Source of the DNA: Piscibacillus salipiscarius JCM 13188
GTDB taxonomy: Bacteria > Bacillota > Bacilli > Bacillales > Alkalibacillaceae
Reading direction: 5' to 3'
DNA: 64,000 nucleotides
Assembly: GCF_001311865.1 (NCBI RefSeq)
Contig: NZ_BBCD01000013.1
Span: forward strand, 1 to 64,000
Below, piece after piece: positions 32,010 to 42,882 of the stretch. Within the stretch, counting starts at the first letter, position 1, and each line of letters begins with the position of its first letter. The notes under the pieces were generated by a model that worked only from the letters and a program-made list of their open reading frames with translations, had not been told where the DNA came from and did not search any database. The translations under genes and the position numbers were made by a program.

Positions 32010-34195
32010 GGTAAAGCCCCTTTCCAATGGTCGGTTAGGTAATCGACTGATTGACGAATCACGTTTTCACCATTAAACGATACTGACAACTTACCATCAT
32101 TCGTGACTGTTCCAATTCGTGTTGCATTAACTTGCGCTTCAAAACGATCAGCATTTACCTGTTTTACCGTTAAAACGAATCTTGATTGCGTTTCACTGAA
32201 AAGCTCAGCTAATTCCTGACCTTCTAATTCAATATGAAGACCAAATTGCGTCGTCATGACTTTTTTCAGCTAAGGCAACTGTTAATCCACCTTCAGCTAC
32301 ATCATGAGCAGATTGTACAAGTCCTGATTGAATTGCTTTCAAAATCTCTTTTTGCCTCGCCTTTTCAACCTCTAAGTCTAGCTGTGGCGCTTCACCATCA
32401 TAATAGCCTAATAGCATTTTTTGAAGCTCACTACCAGATACTTCGTTAGTCGATTCACCAATGAGATAGACGTAATCTCCCACTTGTTTGGCCTCTTGAG
32501 TTGTCACATGATTAAGATCATGGATTAAGCCGACCATCCCAATGACCGGAGTTGGATAGACACTCGTTCCGTTCGTTTCATTATAGAGTGACACGTTCCC
32601 GCTAATAACTGGTGTGCTTAATGTCTCACACGCTTCTGCCATACCTTCTGTTGCCTGCTGCATCATCCAGTAAACCTCAGGCTTATCCGGATTACCAAAA
32701 TTTAAACAGTCCGTAATAGCAACAGGCTCAGCACCAGAGCAAACGATATTCCTTGCCGCTTCAGCTACCGCTATCTGACCGCCTCCCTTAGGGTTAAGAT
32801 GCAAGTAGCGTGAATTACAATCTGTCGTCATCGCAATCGCTTTATTCGTCCCGCGAATTCTTAACACCGCAGCATCAGAGCCTGGCTGGACGACAGTATT
32901 CGTTTGGACTTGGTAGTCATACTGGCTATAAACCCACTCTTTACTCGCAATAGTCGGCTGCTTAAGTAGATTTTCTAAAATTTGATTCGGGTCGTCGATG
33001 GTAAGTGAAGCAGGCTTTTGATCCGATTGTTTCGGCTGAGCAGATGGCAAGTGATAAACAGGTGCATCCTCTGCTAAGGCATCTACCGGAACATCTGTTA
33101 CAATCTCATCTTTAAAACGAAGTCTGAACTGCTGTTCCTCAATAACTTCCCCGACTTCAACCGCTTCAAGGTCATAATTTGCGACTATGTCTTTAATCTC
33201 TTGCTCCCTACCCTTTTCAACGACAATAAGCATTCGTTCCTGAGACTCCGACAGCATCATTTCATATGGCGTCATCCCTTGCTCACGCTGCGGAACTAAG
33301 TCTAAGTTTAATTCAATTCCGGTCCCTGCCTTACTTGCCATTTCACTTGCTGAAGATGTGAGACCTGCTGCGCCCATGTCCTGAATGCCTACTAATGCAT
33401 CACATTTCACGACTTCTAAACAAGCTTCTATCAGCAGCTTTTCCATGAAAGGATCTCCAACTTGAACTGCCGGGCGGTCTTCTGCCGACTCATCAGTTAA
33501 TTCTTCTGATGCAAATGTTGCACCGTGAATCCCATCCCGTCCTGTCGCTGAACCAATGTACATGACGGTGTTTCCAATACCTTTCGCCTTCCCAACTTGA
33601 ATATCCTCATGTTTAATAAGGCCTACACACATGGCATTAACGAGAGGGTTGCCTTTATAACAATCATCAAACTGAATCTCTCCGCCTACCGTTGGAACAC
33701 CTACACAATTACCGTATCCCGCAATTCCAGCAACAACTTCTTCTAAGAGGTATTTTGTTCTCGGATGATCTAACTCACCGAACCTTAACGAATTCAGCAA
33801 GGCGATTGGTCGAGCTCCCATCGAAAACACATCACGTAAAATCCCGCCAACACCCGTTGCAGCACCTTGATACGGCTCAATCGCGGATGGGTGATTATGA
33901 CTTTCAATTTTAAACGCAACCGCAAGGCCATCACCAATATCTATTATTCCAGCACCTTCACCAGGACCTTGAAGAACACGCTTACCGTTAGTTGGGAATT
34001 TGCTTAATAGAGGCTTGGATTTTTATAGCTACAATGTTCACTCCACATAACAGAAAAAATTCCAGTTTCCGTGTAGTTAGGAGTGCGCCCTAGTAAACGT
34101 TCAATCTTGTTAAATTCCTCATCTGTTAGACCCATCTCTGCATATAACTTTTCCTCTTTGATCTCATGGGCAGTTGGTTCAAGAAGTAACGGCAT
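31985..34195 (-). CDS. purL: PurL, FGAM synthase large component (frameshifted)
   Basis: PurL is the ATP-dependent amidotransferase subunit of step 4, of the small Firmicute type that works with PurQ and PurS. It begins [20 protein letters not shown] and has [47 protein letters not shown] and the terminal [13 protein letters not shown]. Missing bases near 34015 and 32265 break the frame. About 737 residues. It overlaps both purQ and purF. Confidence 0.95.
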
Positions 34196-34862
34196 GGTGT
34201 TCCCTCCAATTAACTAGAATCGATTCAAATAGTCTTAACCCGTCGTCACAACCTAACAAATCGACAGTAGCACGTTCTGGGTGAGGCATCATCCCAAGAA
34301 CATTTCCTTGCTTATTACAGATCCCGGCAATATCGCCTTTAGAACCATTCGGATTATCAGCATATTGAAAAACGATTTGATTGTGACGCTTAAGCTCATC
34401 GAACGTCTGATCATCACACTCATAATTGCCTTCTGCGTGGGCAATAGGTAGCGAGATACGCTCATCTTGTCTGTATTCACTTGAGAACATCGTTTGATTG
34501 TTCGTTACGATGATCGGAGTCGTTTCACAAATGAATTTCAAGTGATCATTACGTTTCATAGCACCTGGAAGAAGTCCTGTTTCTAGTAATATCTGAAAGC
34601 CATTGCAGACACCTAAGACAGGTTTACCTAATTCTGCATACTCTCTAACAGCTTCCATGACCGGCGCGAAACTAGCAATTGACCCTGAGCGTAAATAATC
34701 CCCGTAAGAAAAGCCTCCAGGTAGTAAGATTGCATCATAATTTGATAGATTGCTTTCACGATATGAAACATAATGGGCGTCTTCACCAAGTGCCTCTTTA
34801 ATAGCGTAGAACATATCCGTATCACAATTAGAGCCAGGGAATACCACGACCGCAAATCTCAC
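34179..34862 (-). CDS. purQ: PurQ, FGAM synthase glutaminase subunit
   Basis: PurQ supplies ammonia from glutamine to PurL. It is a class I glutaminase: [12 protein letters not shown], the nucleophile Cys in [19 protein letters not shown], and the His-Glu pair in MMPHPERA. It is intact with 227 residues, overlapping purS by 4 nt and purL by 17 nt. Confidence 0.97.
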   Translation of the reverse strand: MRFAVVVFPGSNCDTDMFYAIKEALGEDAHYVSYRESNLSNYDAILLPGGFSYGDYLRSGSIASFAPVMEAVREYAELGKPVLGVCNGFQILLETGLLPGAMKRNDHLKFICETTPIIVTNNQTMFSSEYRQDERISLPIAHAEGNYECDDQTFDELKRHNQIVFQYADNPNGSKGDIAGICNKQGNVLGMMPHPERATVDLLGCDDGLRLFESILVNWREHHAVTS

Positions 34863-35107
34863 GACGTTACAACCTCCTCTAACTCATAGCGATAATCTTC
34901 AATCACTGGATTAGCAAGAAGCTGCTCGCACATCTCTTCTACTTGGCGCTCAACCTGACTTGATTCGAGGGTAAACTCCATATATTTTCCAATTCGCATA
35001 TCACTGACGCCGTGGAAGTCCTTAGCCTGAAGCGCCTTTTCAACTGCTTTTCCTTGAGGGTCTAACACCCCTTCTTTTAGCGTTACATGTACTTTTACTT
35101 TAACCAT
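34859..35107 (-). CDS. purS: PurS, FGAM synthase small subunit
   Basis: PurS is an 82-residue protein that bridges PurL and PurQ. It shows [20 protein letters not shown] and MRIGKYMEF, diagnostic of PurS. Its ATG overlaps the stop of purC. Confidence 0.96.
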   Translation of the reverse strand: MVKVKVHVTLKEGVLDPQGKAVEKALQAKDFHGVSDMRIGKYMEFTLESSQVERQVEEMCEQLLANPVIEDYRYELEEVVTS

Positions 35108-35821
35108 GCGAAACAGCCCCCTTTAAGCGTTCTAATACGACGTTGTATGCCTCATCTACACTTCCAATCCCTTGACGAAACACATCTTTATCAAGCTTCT
35201 GATTGGTATGAATGTCCCAAAGCCTACATGTGTCAGGTGAAATTTCATCCGATAACATTAACTCACCATTGAATCAAACCCGAATTCTAGCTTAAAATCT
35301 ACTAACCTTAAATCACATTGTTTAAAATAATCGATTAATACGAGATTCACTTGATGAGCTAGCTCTTTCATGTTCAGTAAAACACTAGATTCGACAAGAT
35401 CTAGCAATCTAATATGATCTTCATTAATAAGAGGGTCACCTAGCTCATCATCTTTGTAATAAAATTCAACAATTGGCTGGCTTAAAAGATCCCCTTCACT
35501 TAAACCGAGTCGTTTGGCTAAACTACCTGCAGAAACATTACGAACGACGACTTCAATTGGAATAATGTTTGTATGTTTAACAAGTTGCTTATCCTCTGAT
35601 AGTTGTTTGACCCAGTGATTCGGAATGCCTTTAGTTTGTAAAACGTTAAATATCAACGATGATATTTGATTGTTTAAGGCCCCTTTCCCATGTTCTGTAG
35701 CCTTCTTCTGCCCATTAAACGCTGTTAAATCATTTTTATATTGAACGAGTAACAGATCAGCATCATCTGTTTTGTATAGCTTTTTCGCCTTACCTTCATA
35801 CACCAATTGTTTACTTTCCAA
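35100..35821 (-). CDS. purC: PurC, SAICAR synthetase (frameshifted)
   Basis: PurC adds aspartate in step 8. It has [27 protein letters not shown] and [16 protein letters not shown]. One missing A near 35270 breaks the frame; repair restores [28 protein letters not shown] and an end at 35100 overlapping purS. About 240 residues, normal for the Bacillus enzyme. It lies 12 nt after purB. Confidence 0.95.
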
Positions 35822-35833
35822 AGTGTGACCCCC

Positions 35834-37129
35834 TTAATTTAAACCGACTCTTTCAAAAATGACATCGACATTTTTCAAGTGATAAGTAGCATCAAAACAA
35901 TCGTCCAATTCCGCTTCTGTCATTTGTTCTTTAATATCTGGATGATTTCTTACGAGCTCTTGGAAAGATGTTTGTTCCTCCCAAGCCTGCATAGTTAGTG
36001 GTTGAACAAGATCATAAGCTTTTTCACGCGATAAGCCTTTATCGATTAACGAAAGAAGAACTCTTTGTGAGAAAATCAATCCAAACGTACGATCCATATT
36101 ACGCTTCATGTTTTCTTCATAGACGGTAAGTTTTTCAACAATGCCCCCAAATCGATTGAGCATGTAATTTAAGGCAATCGTTGCATCAGGCAATATGACG
36201 CGCTCTGCGGATGAATGTGAAATATCTCGTTCGTGCCATAACGGAACATTCTCATAAGCTGTCATCATGTATCCGCGAACGACTCTTGCCATACCAGCCA
36301 TATTTTCGGAACCAATTGGGTTTCGTTTATGCGGCATGGCTGATGATCCCTTTTGGCCTTTGGCGAAAAACTCCTCAACTTCTCTTGTTTCACTTTTTTG
36401 AAGACCTCTAATTTCAACGGCCATTTTTTCAATTGATGTGGCAATTAGCGCTAACGTCGACATATAATGCGCATGACGGTCACGCTGAAGCGTTTGAGTC
36501 GATATCGGCGCTGCTTTAAGCCCTAGCTTTTCACATACATATTGTTCAACGAATGGATCGATATTGGCATAGGTGCCAACTGCTCCTGACATTTTGCCAT
36601 AACCAATCGTGTCAGCTGCTGCGTCAAACCTTTCTAAGTTACGTTTCATCTCTTCGTACCATAAACCAAGTTTTAACCCAAATGTCGTCGGCTCAGCATG
36701 CACACCGTGTGTGCGTCCCATCATAACTGTATATTTGTGTTCTAAAGCTTTAGTTTTTAAAATTTCAACAAAACGCACAAGATCTTTTCGTATAATATCA
36801 TTCGCTTGTTTAATGACGTATCCTAAAGCTGTATCCACTACATCTGTTGAGGTTAATCCGTAGTGCACCCACTTCTTTTCATCACCCAATGTCTCTGATA
36901 CTGCGCGTGTGAATGCGACCACATCATGGCGCGTTTCTGCCTCAATTTCTTTAATTCGGTTCACATCAAATGATGCATTTTCTCTTAGTTTCTTAACATC
37001 TTCTTTTGGAATCACACCTAGTTCTGCCCAAGCCTCACAAGCAAGAATCTCAACCTCAAGCCACGCTTGATATTTGTTCTCTTCCGTCCAAATCTGACCC
37101 ATTTCTTCCCTTGTATAACGTTCAATCAT
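35834..37129 (-). CDS. purB: PurB, adenylosuccinate lyase
   Basis: PurB cleaves SAICAR and adenylosuccinate. The signature [16 protein letters not shown] with the catalytic Ser loop, and [14 protein letters not shown] and [12 protein letters not shown], are present. It is intact with 431 residues. It starts 3 nt after purK stops. Confidence 0.97.
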   Translation of the reverse strand: MIERYTREEMGQIWTEENKYQAWLEVEILACEAWAELGVIPKEDVKKLRENASFDVNRIKEIEAETRHDVVAFTRAVSETLGDEKKWVHYGLTSTDVVDTALGYVIKQANDIIRKDLVRFVEILKTKALEHKYTVMMGRTHGVHAEPTTFGLKLGLWYEEMKRNLERFDAAADTIGYGKMSGAVGTYANIDPFVEQYVCEKLGLKAAPISTQTLQRDRHAHYMSTLALIATSIEKMAVEIRGLQKSETREVEEFFAKGQKGSSAMPHKRNPIGSENMAGMARVVRGYMMTAYENVPLWHERDISHSSAERVILPDATIALNYMLNRFGGIVEKLTVYEENMKRNMDRTFGLIFSQRVLLSLIDKGLSREKAYDLVQPLTMQAWEEQTSFQELVRNHPDIKEQMTEAELDDCFDATYHLKNVDVIFERVGLN

Positions 37130-37132
37130 CGT

Positions 37133-38257
37133 TTATTGCCTCCATATATCTAAATCTTTTATTTGTTGCAAGAGCCCTTTTGTGTGGTCTCCAATAAAAT
37201 TAACATGACCCATTTTTCGTTTCGGTTTAACTTCAGCTTTACCATATAAATGTAGTTTGGCGTTTTTGACCACAGGGATTCGCTTAACTACATCAGGTAT
37301 ATGTTCACCTAGCACATTCATCATGACAACTGGGTGGTTTAATGTTGTTTCAGCTAAGCTCATTCCTGTAATCGCCCTAATGTGTTGTTCAAATTGTGAT
37401 GTACGGCAAGCATCTAACGTATAATGCCCTGAATTGTGTGGCCTAGGCGCGACTTCATTAATATAAATTTCACCTTCTTGAGTTAGAAACATCTCAACTC
37501 CGAACGTTCCGACCATTCCAATGGATTCAGCAAGTTCTACTGCAGCCTCTTTCGCTTGTTCCTCTACATCTTGTGTAATTCTCGCAGGAACAATGGACTT
37601 TAACAAAATATGCTCAACATGAATATTTTCTGATGCAGGAAAAGTTTTAACCTCGCCATTCACACCGCGACTAACCATGACTGATATTTCTTTTTCAAAT
37701 GGCAAAAACTGCTCAAGAATACATAATCCTGATTTTAATTGAGGCTCTGCTTCAGCAAGATCATCTGAGCTCTTCAGTATTTGCTGACCTTTTCCATCAT
37801 AGCCACCTCTTCTTGTCTTTAACACACAAGGATAACCAATTTCATCAATTGCTTTTAATAAGTCTGATTGATCACTGACTAGTTTATAAGGAACAACCTT
37901 TGCTCCGCTATTAGTGATCGCTTCTTTTTCAAATGCTCGGTCTTGAGACACCTTAATTAAATGACTGCCTTGAGGGACGTAACCATTTTGAACTAGATAC
38001 TGACAAACTTCTAAATCAATACTCTCAAATTCGTAAGTGATGACGTCGGACTGATCAAGCAGTTTTTGTGCAGCCAGTTGATCATCATACGATGCTGTTA
38101 TTTCAACATCAGCAATCTGACCAGTAGGCGAATTTGGAGTTGGGTCCATAATTGCAATTCGAAACCCCATTTGTTTTGCAGCGATTGCCATCATTCTACC
38201 TAATTGACCGCCACCTAATATTCCAATTGTTTGGCCTGGTTTGATTTGCTTTACCAT
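37133..38257 (-). CDS. purK: PurK, N5-CAIR synthetase
   Basis: PurK is an ATP-grasp enzyme carboxylating AIR. It shows [35 protein letters not shown] and [19 protein letters not shown]. It is intact with 374 residues, overlapping purE by 7 nt. Confidence 0.97.
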   Translation of the reverse strand: MVKQIKPGQTIGILGGGQLGRMMAIAAKQMGFRIAIMDPTPNSPTGQIADVEITASYDDQLAAQKLLDQSDVITYEFESIDLEVCQYLVQNGYVPQGSHLIKVSQDRAFEKEAITNSGAKVVPYKLVSDQSDLLKAIDEIGYPCVLKTRRGGYDGKGQQILKSSDDLAEAEPQLKSGLCILEQFLPFEKEISVMVSRGVNGEVKTFPASENIHVEHILLKSIVPARITQDVEEQAKEAAVELAESIGMVGTFGVEMFLTQEGEIYINEVAPRPHNSGHYTLDACRTSQFEQHIRAITGMSLAETTLNHPVVMMNVLGEHIPDVVKRIPVVKNAKLHLYGKAEVKPKRKMGHVNFIGDHTKGLLQQIKDLDIWRQ

Positions 38258-38745
38258 GTTTGCAGCTCCTCGTTTGAATGTTCGACTTTTTCCTTTAATG
38301 CTTCTCTTCTATTATGTAATCGACTAGCTAATTCATCATCGTAAACGGCCAGTTGCTGAGCAGCTAATAAACCAGCATTTATAGCTCCCGCTTTACCAAT
38401 TGCCACAGTTGCAACTGGCACACCACCCGGCATCTGAACGATGGACAATAACGAATCTAGACCATTTAACGCTTTCGACTGAACCGGCACTCCAATAACT
38501 GGAATTAATGTTTTCGAAGCGACCATCCCCGGTAGATGTGCTGCTCCTCCAGCTCCAGCAATGATGACTTTAATACCTCTGTCTTTAGCCGTCTCTGCGT
38601 AGTGGAACATTTTATCAGGAGTTCGGTGAGCTGATACCACTTCCTTCTCATAACTCACACCTAACTCTTCTAATACATCACAAGCATGCTTCATCGTTTC
38701 CCAATCTGATGTGCTTCCCATAATCACTCCAACTTGAGCTTGCAT
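38251..38745 (-). CDS. purE: PurE, N5-CAIR mutase
   Basis: PurE moves the carboxyl group to form CAIR. It has [26 protein letters not shown] and the loop [17 protein letters not shown]. It is intact with 164 residues and is the first gene of the operon, behind the riboswitch and terminator. Confidence 0.97.
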   Translation of the reverse strand: MQAQVGVIMGSTSDWETMKHACDVLEELGVSYEKEVVSAHRTPDKMFHYAETAKDRGIKVIIAGAGGAAHLPGMVASKTLIPVIGVPVQSKALNGLDSLLSIVQMPGGVPVATVAIGKAGAINAGLLAAQQLAVYDDELASRLHNRREALKEKVEHSNEELQTW

Positions 38746-38764
38746 GTTAGTCCTCCTTAATATC

Positions 38765-38810
38765 TAAGAAAATAAAACAGACTGCTTTCCCAATATGAGG
38801 AAAGCAGTCT
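38765..38810 (-). terminator. Riboswitch expression-platform terminator
   Basis: AGACTGCTTTCC pairs with GGAAAGCAGTCT and is followed by TTTTATTTT on the minus strand. It lies 20 nt before purE and 40 nt after the aptamer. Confidence 0.9.
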
Positions 38811-38850
38811 GGATACACGTCACCCTAAACTTATCGCATGCAGAATACTT

Positions 38851-38921
38851 CCCTCATAGTCCAGTCGTTTACGGCGACTGGGTAGAGACTTTTGGGCCAT
38901 ATTCCCAACGTTATATGAGGG
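38851..38921 (-). ncRNA. Purine (guanine-type) riboswitch aptamer
   Basis: The minus strand holds a P1 stem of CCCTCATA with TATGAGGG, the core segments ATATGGCCC and GTCTCTACC, and two hairpins whose loops can kiss. The J3/1 segment GGACTATGAG carries a C at the ligand-pairing position (C74 in xpt numbering), so guanine or hypoxanthine is expected. Ligand binding would favour the terminator and shut the pur operon. Confidence 0.95.
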
Positions 38922-38954
38922 TTAATTTATTTAACTGTTCGTAATTACAAAACC

Positions 38955-38982
38955 ATTATAACATGATGGAGATGATATTCAA
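38955..38982 (-). promoter_or_regulatory. Promoter of the pur operon
   Basis: TTGAAT (38977-38982), 16 bp and a perfect TATAAT (38955-38960) read toward the riboswitch, giving a leader of about 200 nt. Confidence 0.65.
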
Positions 38983-38993
38983 CCATCTAATCT

Positions 38994-39040
38994 AAAAATC
39001 CGAAATTAAATTTAATTTTATAATTAAATGTTCGGATTTT
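38994..39040. promoter_or_regulatory. Inverted repeat: truA terminator and possible PurR box pair
   Basis: Two outward arms read AAAAATCCGAAATT (plus) and AAAATCCGAACATT (minus). The stem and following T-run would end truA transcription. Each arm also resembles the PurR box AWWWCCGAACWWT. They are in inverted orientation, about 18 nt apart, upstream of the pur -35. Confidence 0.55.
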
Positions 39041-39779
39041 ACTCATAACTGACTTGTTTTAAATACAATCCATGACCTGGCGCTGTCAAACCTAATACTC
39101 GCCTGTCTAACGTTTCAAAGGCTTTTTGTATACAAGAAATTTCTCTTTTGCCAAGGCCTATTTCAATCAGTGTACCGACAATAATCCGAACCATATGCGT
39201 TAAAAAACCATTTCCTGTAATCTCAAAATAAATACGCTCACCATCACTCATCACCTTGAAATCATAGATAGTCCTAACTTTACCACCTTTGACATTAGAC
39301 TTTGATGCTGCAAACGCTGTAAAGTCATGTGTTCCAATAATATTTTTAGCCGCTTCCTTTATCTTCTCTAGAGATAATGTCTGAGGTACATGCCACTCAA
39401 AGTTTCTTCTAAATAAATCATGGTCTTTTCTGTTGAGTACAATATAGCGATAAGTTTTGCGTTTAGCATCTTTCCTTGCATGAAAATATCCATCAACTAC
39501 TTGGGCTGCTTTTACCTTTATATCCAAAGGTAGTAAGGTGGTTAACGCGTGCTTCCAGGTAGCTTCGTCTAAATCTAAGGTGGTGTCGAAATGGATGACT
39601 TGATCCAAGGCATGAACTTTAGAATCAGTCCTGCCAGATGAATGAATTCGAACCTGCTCGTGATGCATTTTCTTAAGTGCCTTTTCAATTGTTAGCTGAA
39701 CGGTGCGTTTTTCAAGCTGAACTTGATACCCTTCGAAGTTAGTGCCGTCATATTCAACTCGTAACATGATTCGCTTCAT
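39039..39779 (-). CDS. truA: TruA, tRNA pseudouridine synthase A
   Basis: TruA modifies U38-U40 of tRNA anticodon stems. The catalytic Asp lies in HSSGRTDSKVHA; RVEYDGTNFEGYQ and LTHMVRIIVGTLIEIG are typical. The ATG at 39777-39779 is chosen because AAGGAG lies 7 nt upstream; an in-frame ATG two codons earlier is too close, and the frame opens at 39809. Intact, 246 residues. It follows ecfT with overlap of regions. Confidence 0.95.
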   Translation of the reverse strand: MKRIMLRVEYDGTNFEGYQVQLEKRTVQLTIEKALKKMHHEQVRIHSSGRTDSKVHALDQVIHFDTTLDLDEATWKHALTTLLPLDIKVKAAQVVDGYFHARKDAKRKTYRYIVLNRKDHDLFRRNFEWHVPQTLSLEKIKEAAKNIIGTHDFTAFAASKSNVKGGKVRTIYDFKVMSDGERIYFEITGNGFLTHMVRIIVGTLIEIGLGKREISCIQKAFETLDRRVLGLTAPGHGLYLKQVSYE

Positions 39780-39790
39780 AAGCATACTCC

Positions 39791-40585
39791 TTAAAACTCT
39801 ATTAAACAAAATAAGAATATCATAAGTAAAAACATGATACTTACGACAACATCTTGTCTTTTGAACCTTAACTCGCGAAACTTAGTGCGGTATTCACCGC
39901 CTCGGTACCCCCTTGCCTCCATAGCAATTGCGAGGTCTTCTGCACGCCTAAAAGCATTAATAAAAAGGGGAATGAATAATGGTAAAATAGCCTGAGCTCG
40001 GTCCTTTAATTTTCCAGTACTCATATCTAACCCCCGAGATGCCTGTGCTTTAGAAATCTTATCCATCTCTTGCATTAAGGTCGGAATAAATCTTAATGAA
40101 ATTGACATCATGAGAGCTAATTCATGAACTGGAACATTTATTTTCTTTAAGGGCTTTAACAAAGACTCGACGGCATCTGTTATTGCAATGGGTGGTGTTG
40201 TTAATGTTAAGACCGTGGTCATTAGAATGAGTAGGAAGAACCTTAATGAAATTTTTGCTCCTTTAATGAAGGCACCCTGATGGATGTCCCATCCCATCAC
40301 ATTAAATAAAGTTGGCCCTTCTTTTGTAATAATAAGATGAAGTACCAACGTTATAATGATAATCCACCAAACAGGTTTTAAACCTTTCGCAATATATTTA
40401 ACAGGAATAGTTGTCAATGTCGTTGTCAATATAGCAAATATTAATAGAATTAAGTAACTCCACACACCGTCAGCTATAAAGATCGTTATGACGAAGAAAA
40501 ATACGATGAGCATTTTGGTTCTTGGATCCAGTCGGTGAATTATTGAGTCCTTAGGCATATATTGACCGATAATAAATGAGCTCAT
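39791..40585 (-). CDS. ecfT: EcfT, ECF transporter transmembrane component
   Basis: EcfT is the membrane scaffold of the general energy-coupling-factor vitamin transporter. It has several membrane helices and two coupling helices with the Ala-Arg-Gly signatures QASRGLD and EARGYRGG. It starts MSSFIIGQYMPKDSIIHRLDPRTKM and is intact with 264 residues. It overlaps ecfA2 by 4 nt. No substrate-binding S component lies nearby, as expected for the shared group II system. Confidence 0.95.
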   Translation of the reverse strand: MSSFIIGQYMPKDSIIHRLDPRTKMLIVFFFVITIFIADGVWSYLILLIFAILTTTLTTIPVKYIAKGLKPVWWIIIITLVLHLIITKEGPTLFNVMGWDIHQGAFIKGAKISLRFFLLILMTTVLTLTTPPIAITDAVESLLKPLKKINVPVHELALMMSISLRFIPTLMQEMDKISKAQASRGLDMSTGKLKDRAQAILPLFIPLFINAFRRAEDLAIAMEARGYRGGEYRTKFRELRFKRQDVVVSIMFLLMIFLFCLIEF

Positions 40586-41439
40586 GATAAATCCCTCAAT
40601 TTTATAGCCTTTACGACTTCACTTACCAGTTCATCTAATGTCTGGCCTTTATATGGAATATCAATATCGAATTGCTTTTTTAATTCATCTAGAAATAAAA
40701 ACTCATCTGGAGGTTGTAACCCAGATTTTCTTAATACTTCTTGATCAGAAAACACCTCTATTGGTTTACCCTGAACAGCTATTCTTCCTTGATCAAAAAT
40801 GATTAACTGATCAGCAGCGCGAAGAACATGCTCCATATGGTGCGTGATCATAATGATTGTTTTGCCCTGGCTTTGTAATATTTGAAATAAATCCATTAGT
40901 TGCCTCTGTCCAGTCGGGTCTAATCCTGCTGTTGGTTCATCTAGAATTAATACTGATGGGTCTAATATTAATGCACTCGCAATTGCGACACGGCGTTTCT
41001 GTCCGCCGCTTAATTCAAACGGCGACCGATCTAATAGCTCTGATGATAAACCTACTGCCTTAACTACTTGCTCAATTTGAGAATCTGTTACTTTTATTCC
41101 AAAATTCTTGGGACCAAATATTAATTCTTTTTTAACCGTTTCTTCAAAAAGTTGATGTTCAGGATATTGAAAAACCATAGCCACTTGTTTTCTTAGTTCT
41201 TTGATTGATTTATTTTTTCCTTGAGTTAAAGAAAAATCACCTGCGACAATCTCGCCTTGCGTTGGTCTCAACAAACCATTGATTAATTGCACCATAGTCG
41301 ACTTACCAGAACCTGTCCGGCCAGCTACACAAGTAAAAGAACCTTTTCGTATAGAAAGATTTATATCTTCCAGCGCTCGATTTTCAAGTGGTGTATTAGG
41401 TTGATATGTATAACTAACATCCTTAAAGTCTAAGTTCAT
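40582..41439 (-). CDS. ecfA2: EcfA2, ECF transporter ATPase
   Basis: This is the second ATPase of the ECF module. Walker A is GRTGSGKST, the Q-loop is MVFQYPEHQLFE, the signature LSGGQKRR and Walker B LILDEPTAGLD. It is intact with 285 residues and overlaps ecfA1 and ecfT by 4 nt each. Confidence 0.96.
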   Translation of the reverse strand: MNLDFKDVSYTYQPNTPLENRALEDINLSIRKGSFTCVAGRTGSGKSTMVQLINGLLRPTQGEIVAGDFSLTQGKNKSIKELRKQVAMVFQYPEHQLFEETVKKELIFGPKNFGIKVTDSQIEQVVKAVGLSSELLDRSPFELSGGQKRRVAIASALILDPSVLILDEPTAGLDPTGQRQLMDLFQILQSQGKTIIMITHHMEHVLRAADQLIIFDQGRIAVQGKPIEVFSDQEVLRKSGLQPPDEFLFLDELKKQFDIDIPYKGQTLDELVSEVVKAIKLRDLS

Positions 41440-42241
41440 AACTGTTTCACCAAATCTTGTATGTGAAGTGGCTCATGGTCAAAACGAAACCCTTGCTCTT
41501 TAAAAGCTTTTGTTAATTTGGTTACGTATGGTGCCATAAGACCTACTTCCCTAAGCTTTGTTTCATTTTTTAGTAACTGCAGTGGTTCTCCGTCAAAATA
41601 TATTTCCCCGTCTTTTAATACGACTACACGATTTGCCTTTAATACTTCTTTCATATCATGTGTGATTGAAACTGTAGTCAGTCCCTTTGTTCATGAAGTC
41701 TCGAAATAGTATTAATAAGTTCATCTCTACTTACTGGATCAAGCATCGTTGTAGCTTCATCAAGTATTAAGACACTTGGTAACATGGCTAATATCCCAGC
41801 AATAGCTAACCGCTGCTTTTGCCCACCTGATAGATTAAATGGTTCTTTCCATTTATAATCAGATAAACCGACTAACGTTAGACTTTCATCAACCCTACGT
41901 TCCATCTCCTGTCTTGATAAACGCATATTTTCAAGTCCAAACACTACATCATCCAATACTGTAGTCCCTACAAATTGATTCTCAGGATTTTGAAATACCA
42001 TGCCAACCTTTTGCCTAATTTCCCAGATACCTTCATCTGTCACCACCTCGTTGTCCACCAACACCTCCCCCTGTTGAGGCATTAATAAACCATTAATGTG
42101 CTTAGCCAAAGTCGACTTCCCTGAACCATTATGACCAATTAACGCAACCCATTCGCCTTTATTGATGGTTAAATTGAAATTATTAATAACAGGTGGACCT
42201 TGATTAGAGTAATGGAACAAAACATTCTTGAATTCTATCAA
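41436..42241 (-). CDS. ecfA1: EcfA1, ECF transporter ATPase (frameshifted)
   Basis: This is the first ATPase of the ECF module. Walker A is GHNGSGKST, the Q-loop MVFQNPENQFVG, the signature LSGGQKQR and Walker B LILDEATTMLD. One missing base near 41680 splits the frame between LHEQRD and LTTVSITHDM. About 269 residues. Confidence 0.94.
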
Positions 42242-42373
42242 CTTAATGACTCCTTTATATTTCCGAGGAAATGAATCTTGCTTTATTTTATCATAATTTG
42301 TCGATATTGTTTAATTGGATTTAATAGGTGGTTGACAATCAACTTGGACAAAAACACTAATCTACATTATTAT

Positions 42374-42405
42374 AAAAAACTGCCCTACAATTTATGTAGG
42401 ACAGT
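42374..42405 (-). terminator. Second terminator downstream of rplQ
   Basis: ACTGTCCTACA pairs with TGTAGGGCAGT around a 5-nt loop and is followed by six T on the minus strand. Confidence 0.85.
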
Positions 42406-42412
42406 CTGCCAT

Positions 42413-42450
42413 AAAAAGGGAACAGTTTCCATGTACCGGAACCTGAACCC
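42413..42450 (-). terminator. First terminator downstream of rplQ
   Basis: On the minus strand a GGG...CAGGTTCC arm pairs with GGAAACTG...CCC and is followed by five T. It lies 28 bp after the rplQ stop, with a second terminator just beyond. Confidence 0.65.
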
Positions 42451-42478
42451 CCTTCCTTTTTTTGAATGAGTCATTCAA

Positions 42479-42844
42479 TTAGTCAACTAATTCAATAATC
42501 ACCGTTTTTGCTCCGTCACCTTTACGTTCTCCCACTTTTAAAATGCGAGTATATCCGCCTTGGCGTTCTTCAAAGCGCGGACCAATATCAGAGAATAATT
42601 TTTGAAGTGCATTTTGACCTTCTTCCGTCTCAGCATCTCTTAAGTAAGAAGCTGCTTGGCGACGAGCGTGAAGATCACCACGCTTACCTAGCGTGATTAA
42701 CTTTTCTACAACCGGACGTAGGTTTTTAGCTTTCGCTTCAGTTGTTTCAATGCGCTCATGAACAACTAAGTCCGTAGCAAGGTTACGTAACAACGCTTTA
42801 CGTTGTTCCGAAGTACGACCTAACTTTGTCTTTGGCATTCCCAA
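42479..42844 (-). CDS. rplQ: Ribosomal protein L17
   Basis: This is a 121-residue 50S protein near the exit tunnel. It shows [20 protein letters not shown] and the C-terminal [21 protein letters not shown]. It is intact and the last gene of the alpha cluster. Confidence 0.98.
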   Translation of the reverse strand: MGMPKTKLGRTSEQRKALLRNLATDLVVHERIETTEAKAKNLRPVVEKLITLGKRGDLHARRQAASYLRDAETEEGQNALQKLFSDIGPRFEERQGGYTRILKVGERKGDGAKTVIIELVD

Positions 42845-42882
42845 AACCTCCTTTATAGGAAAATTCTATCGATGTAAGATGA

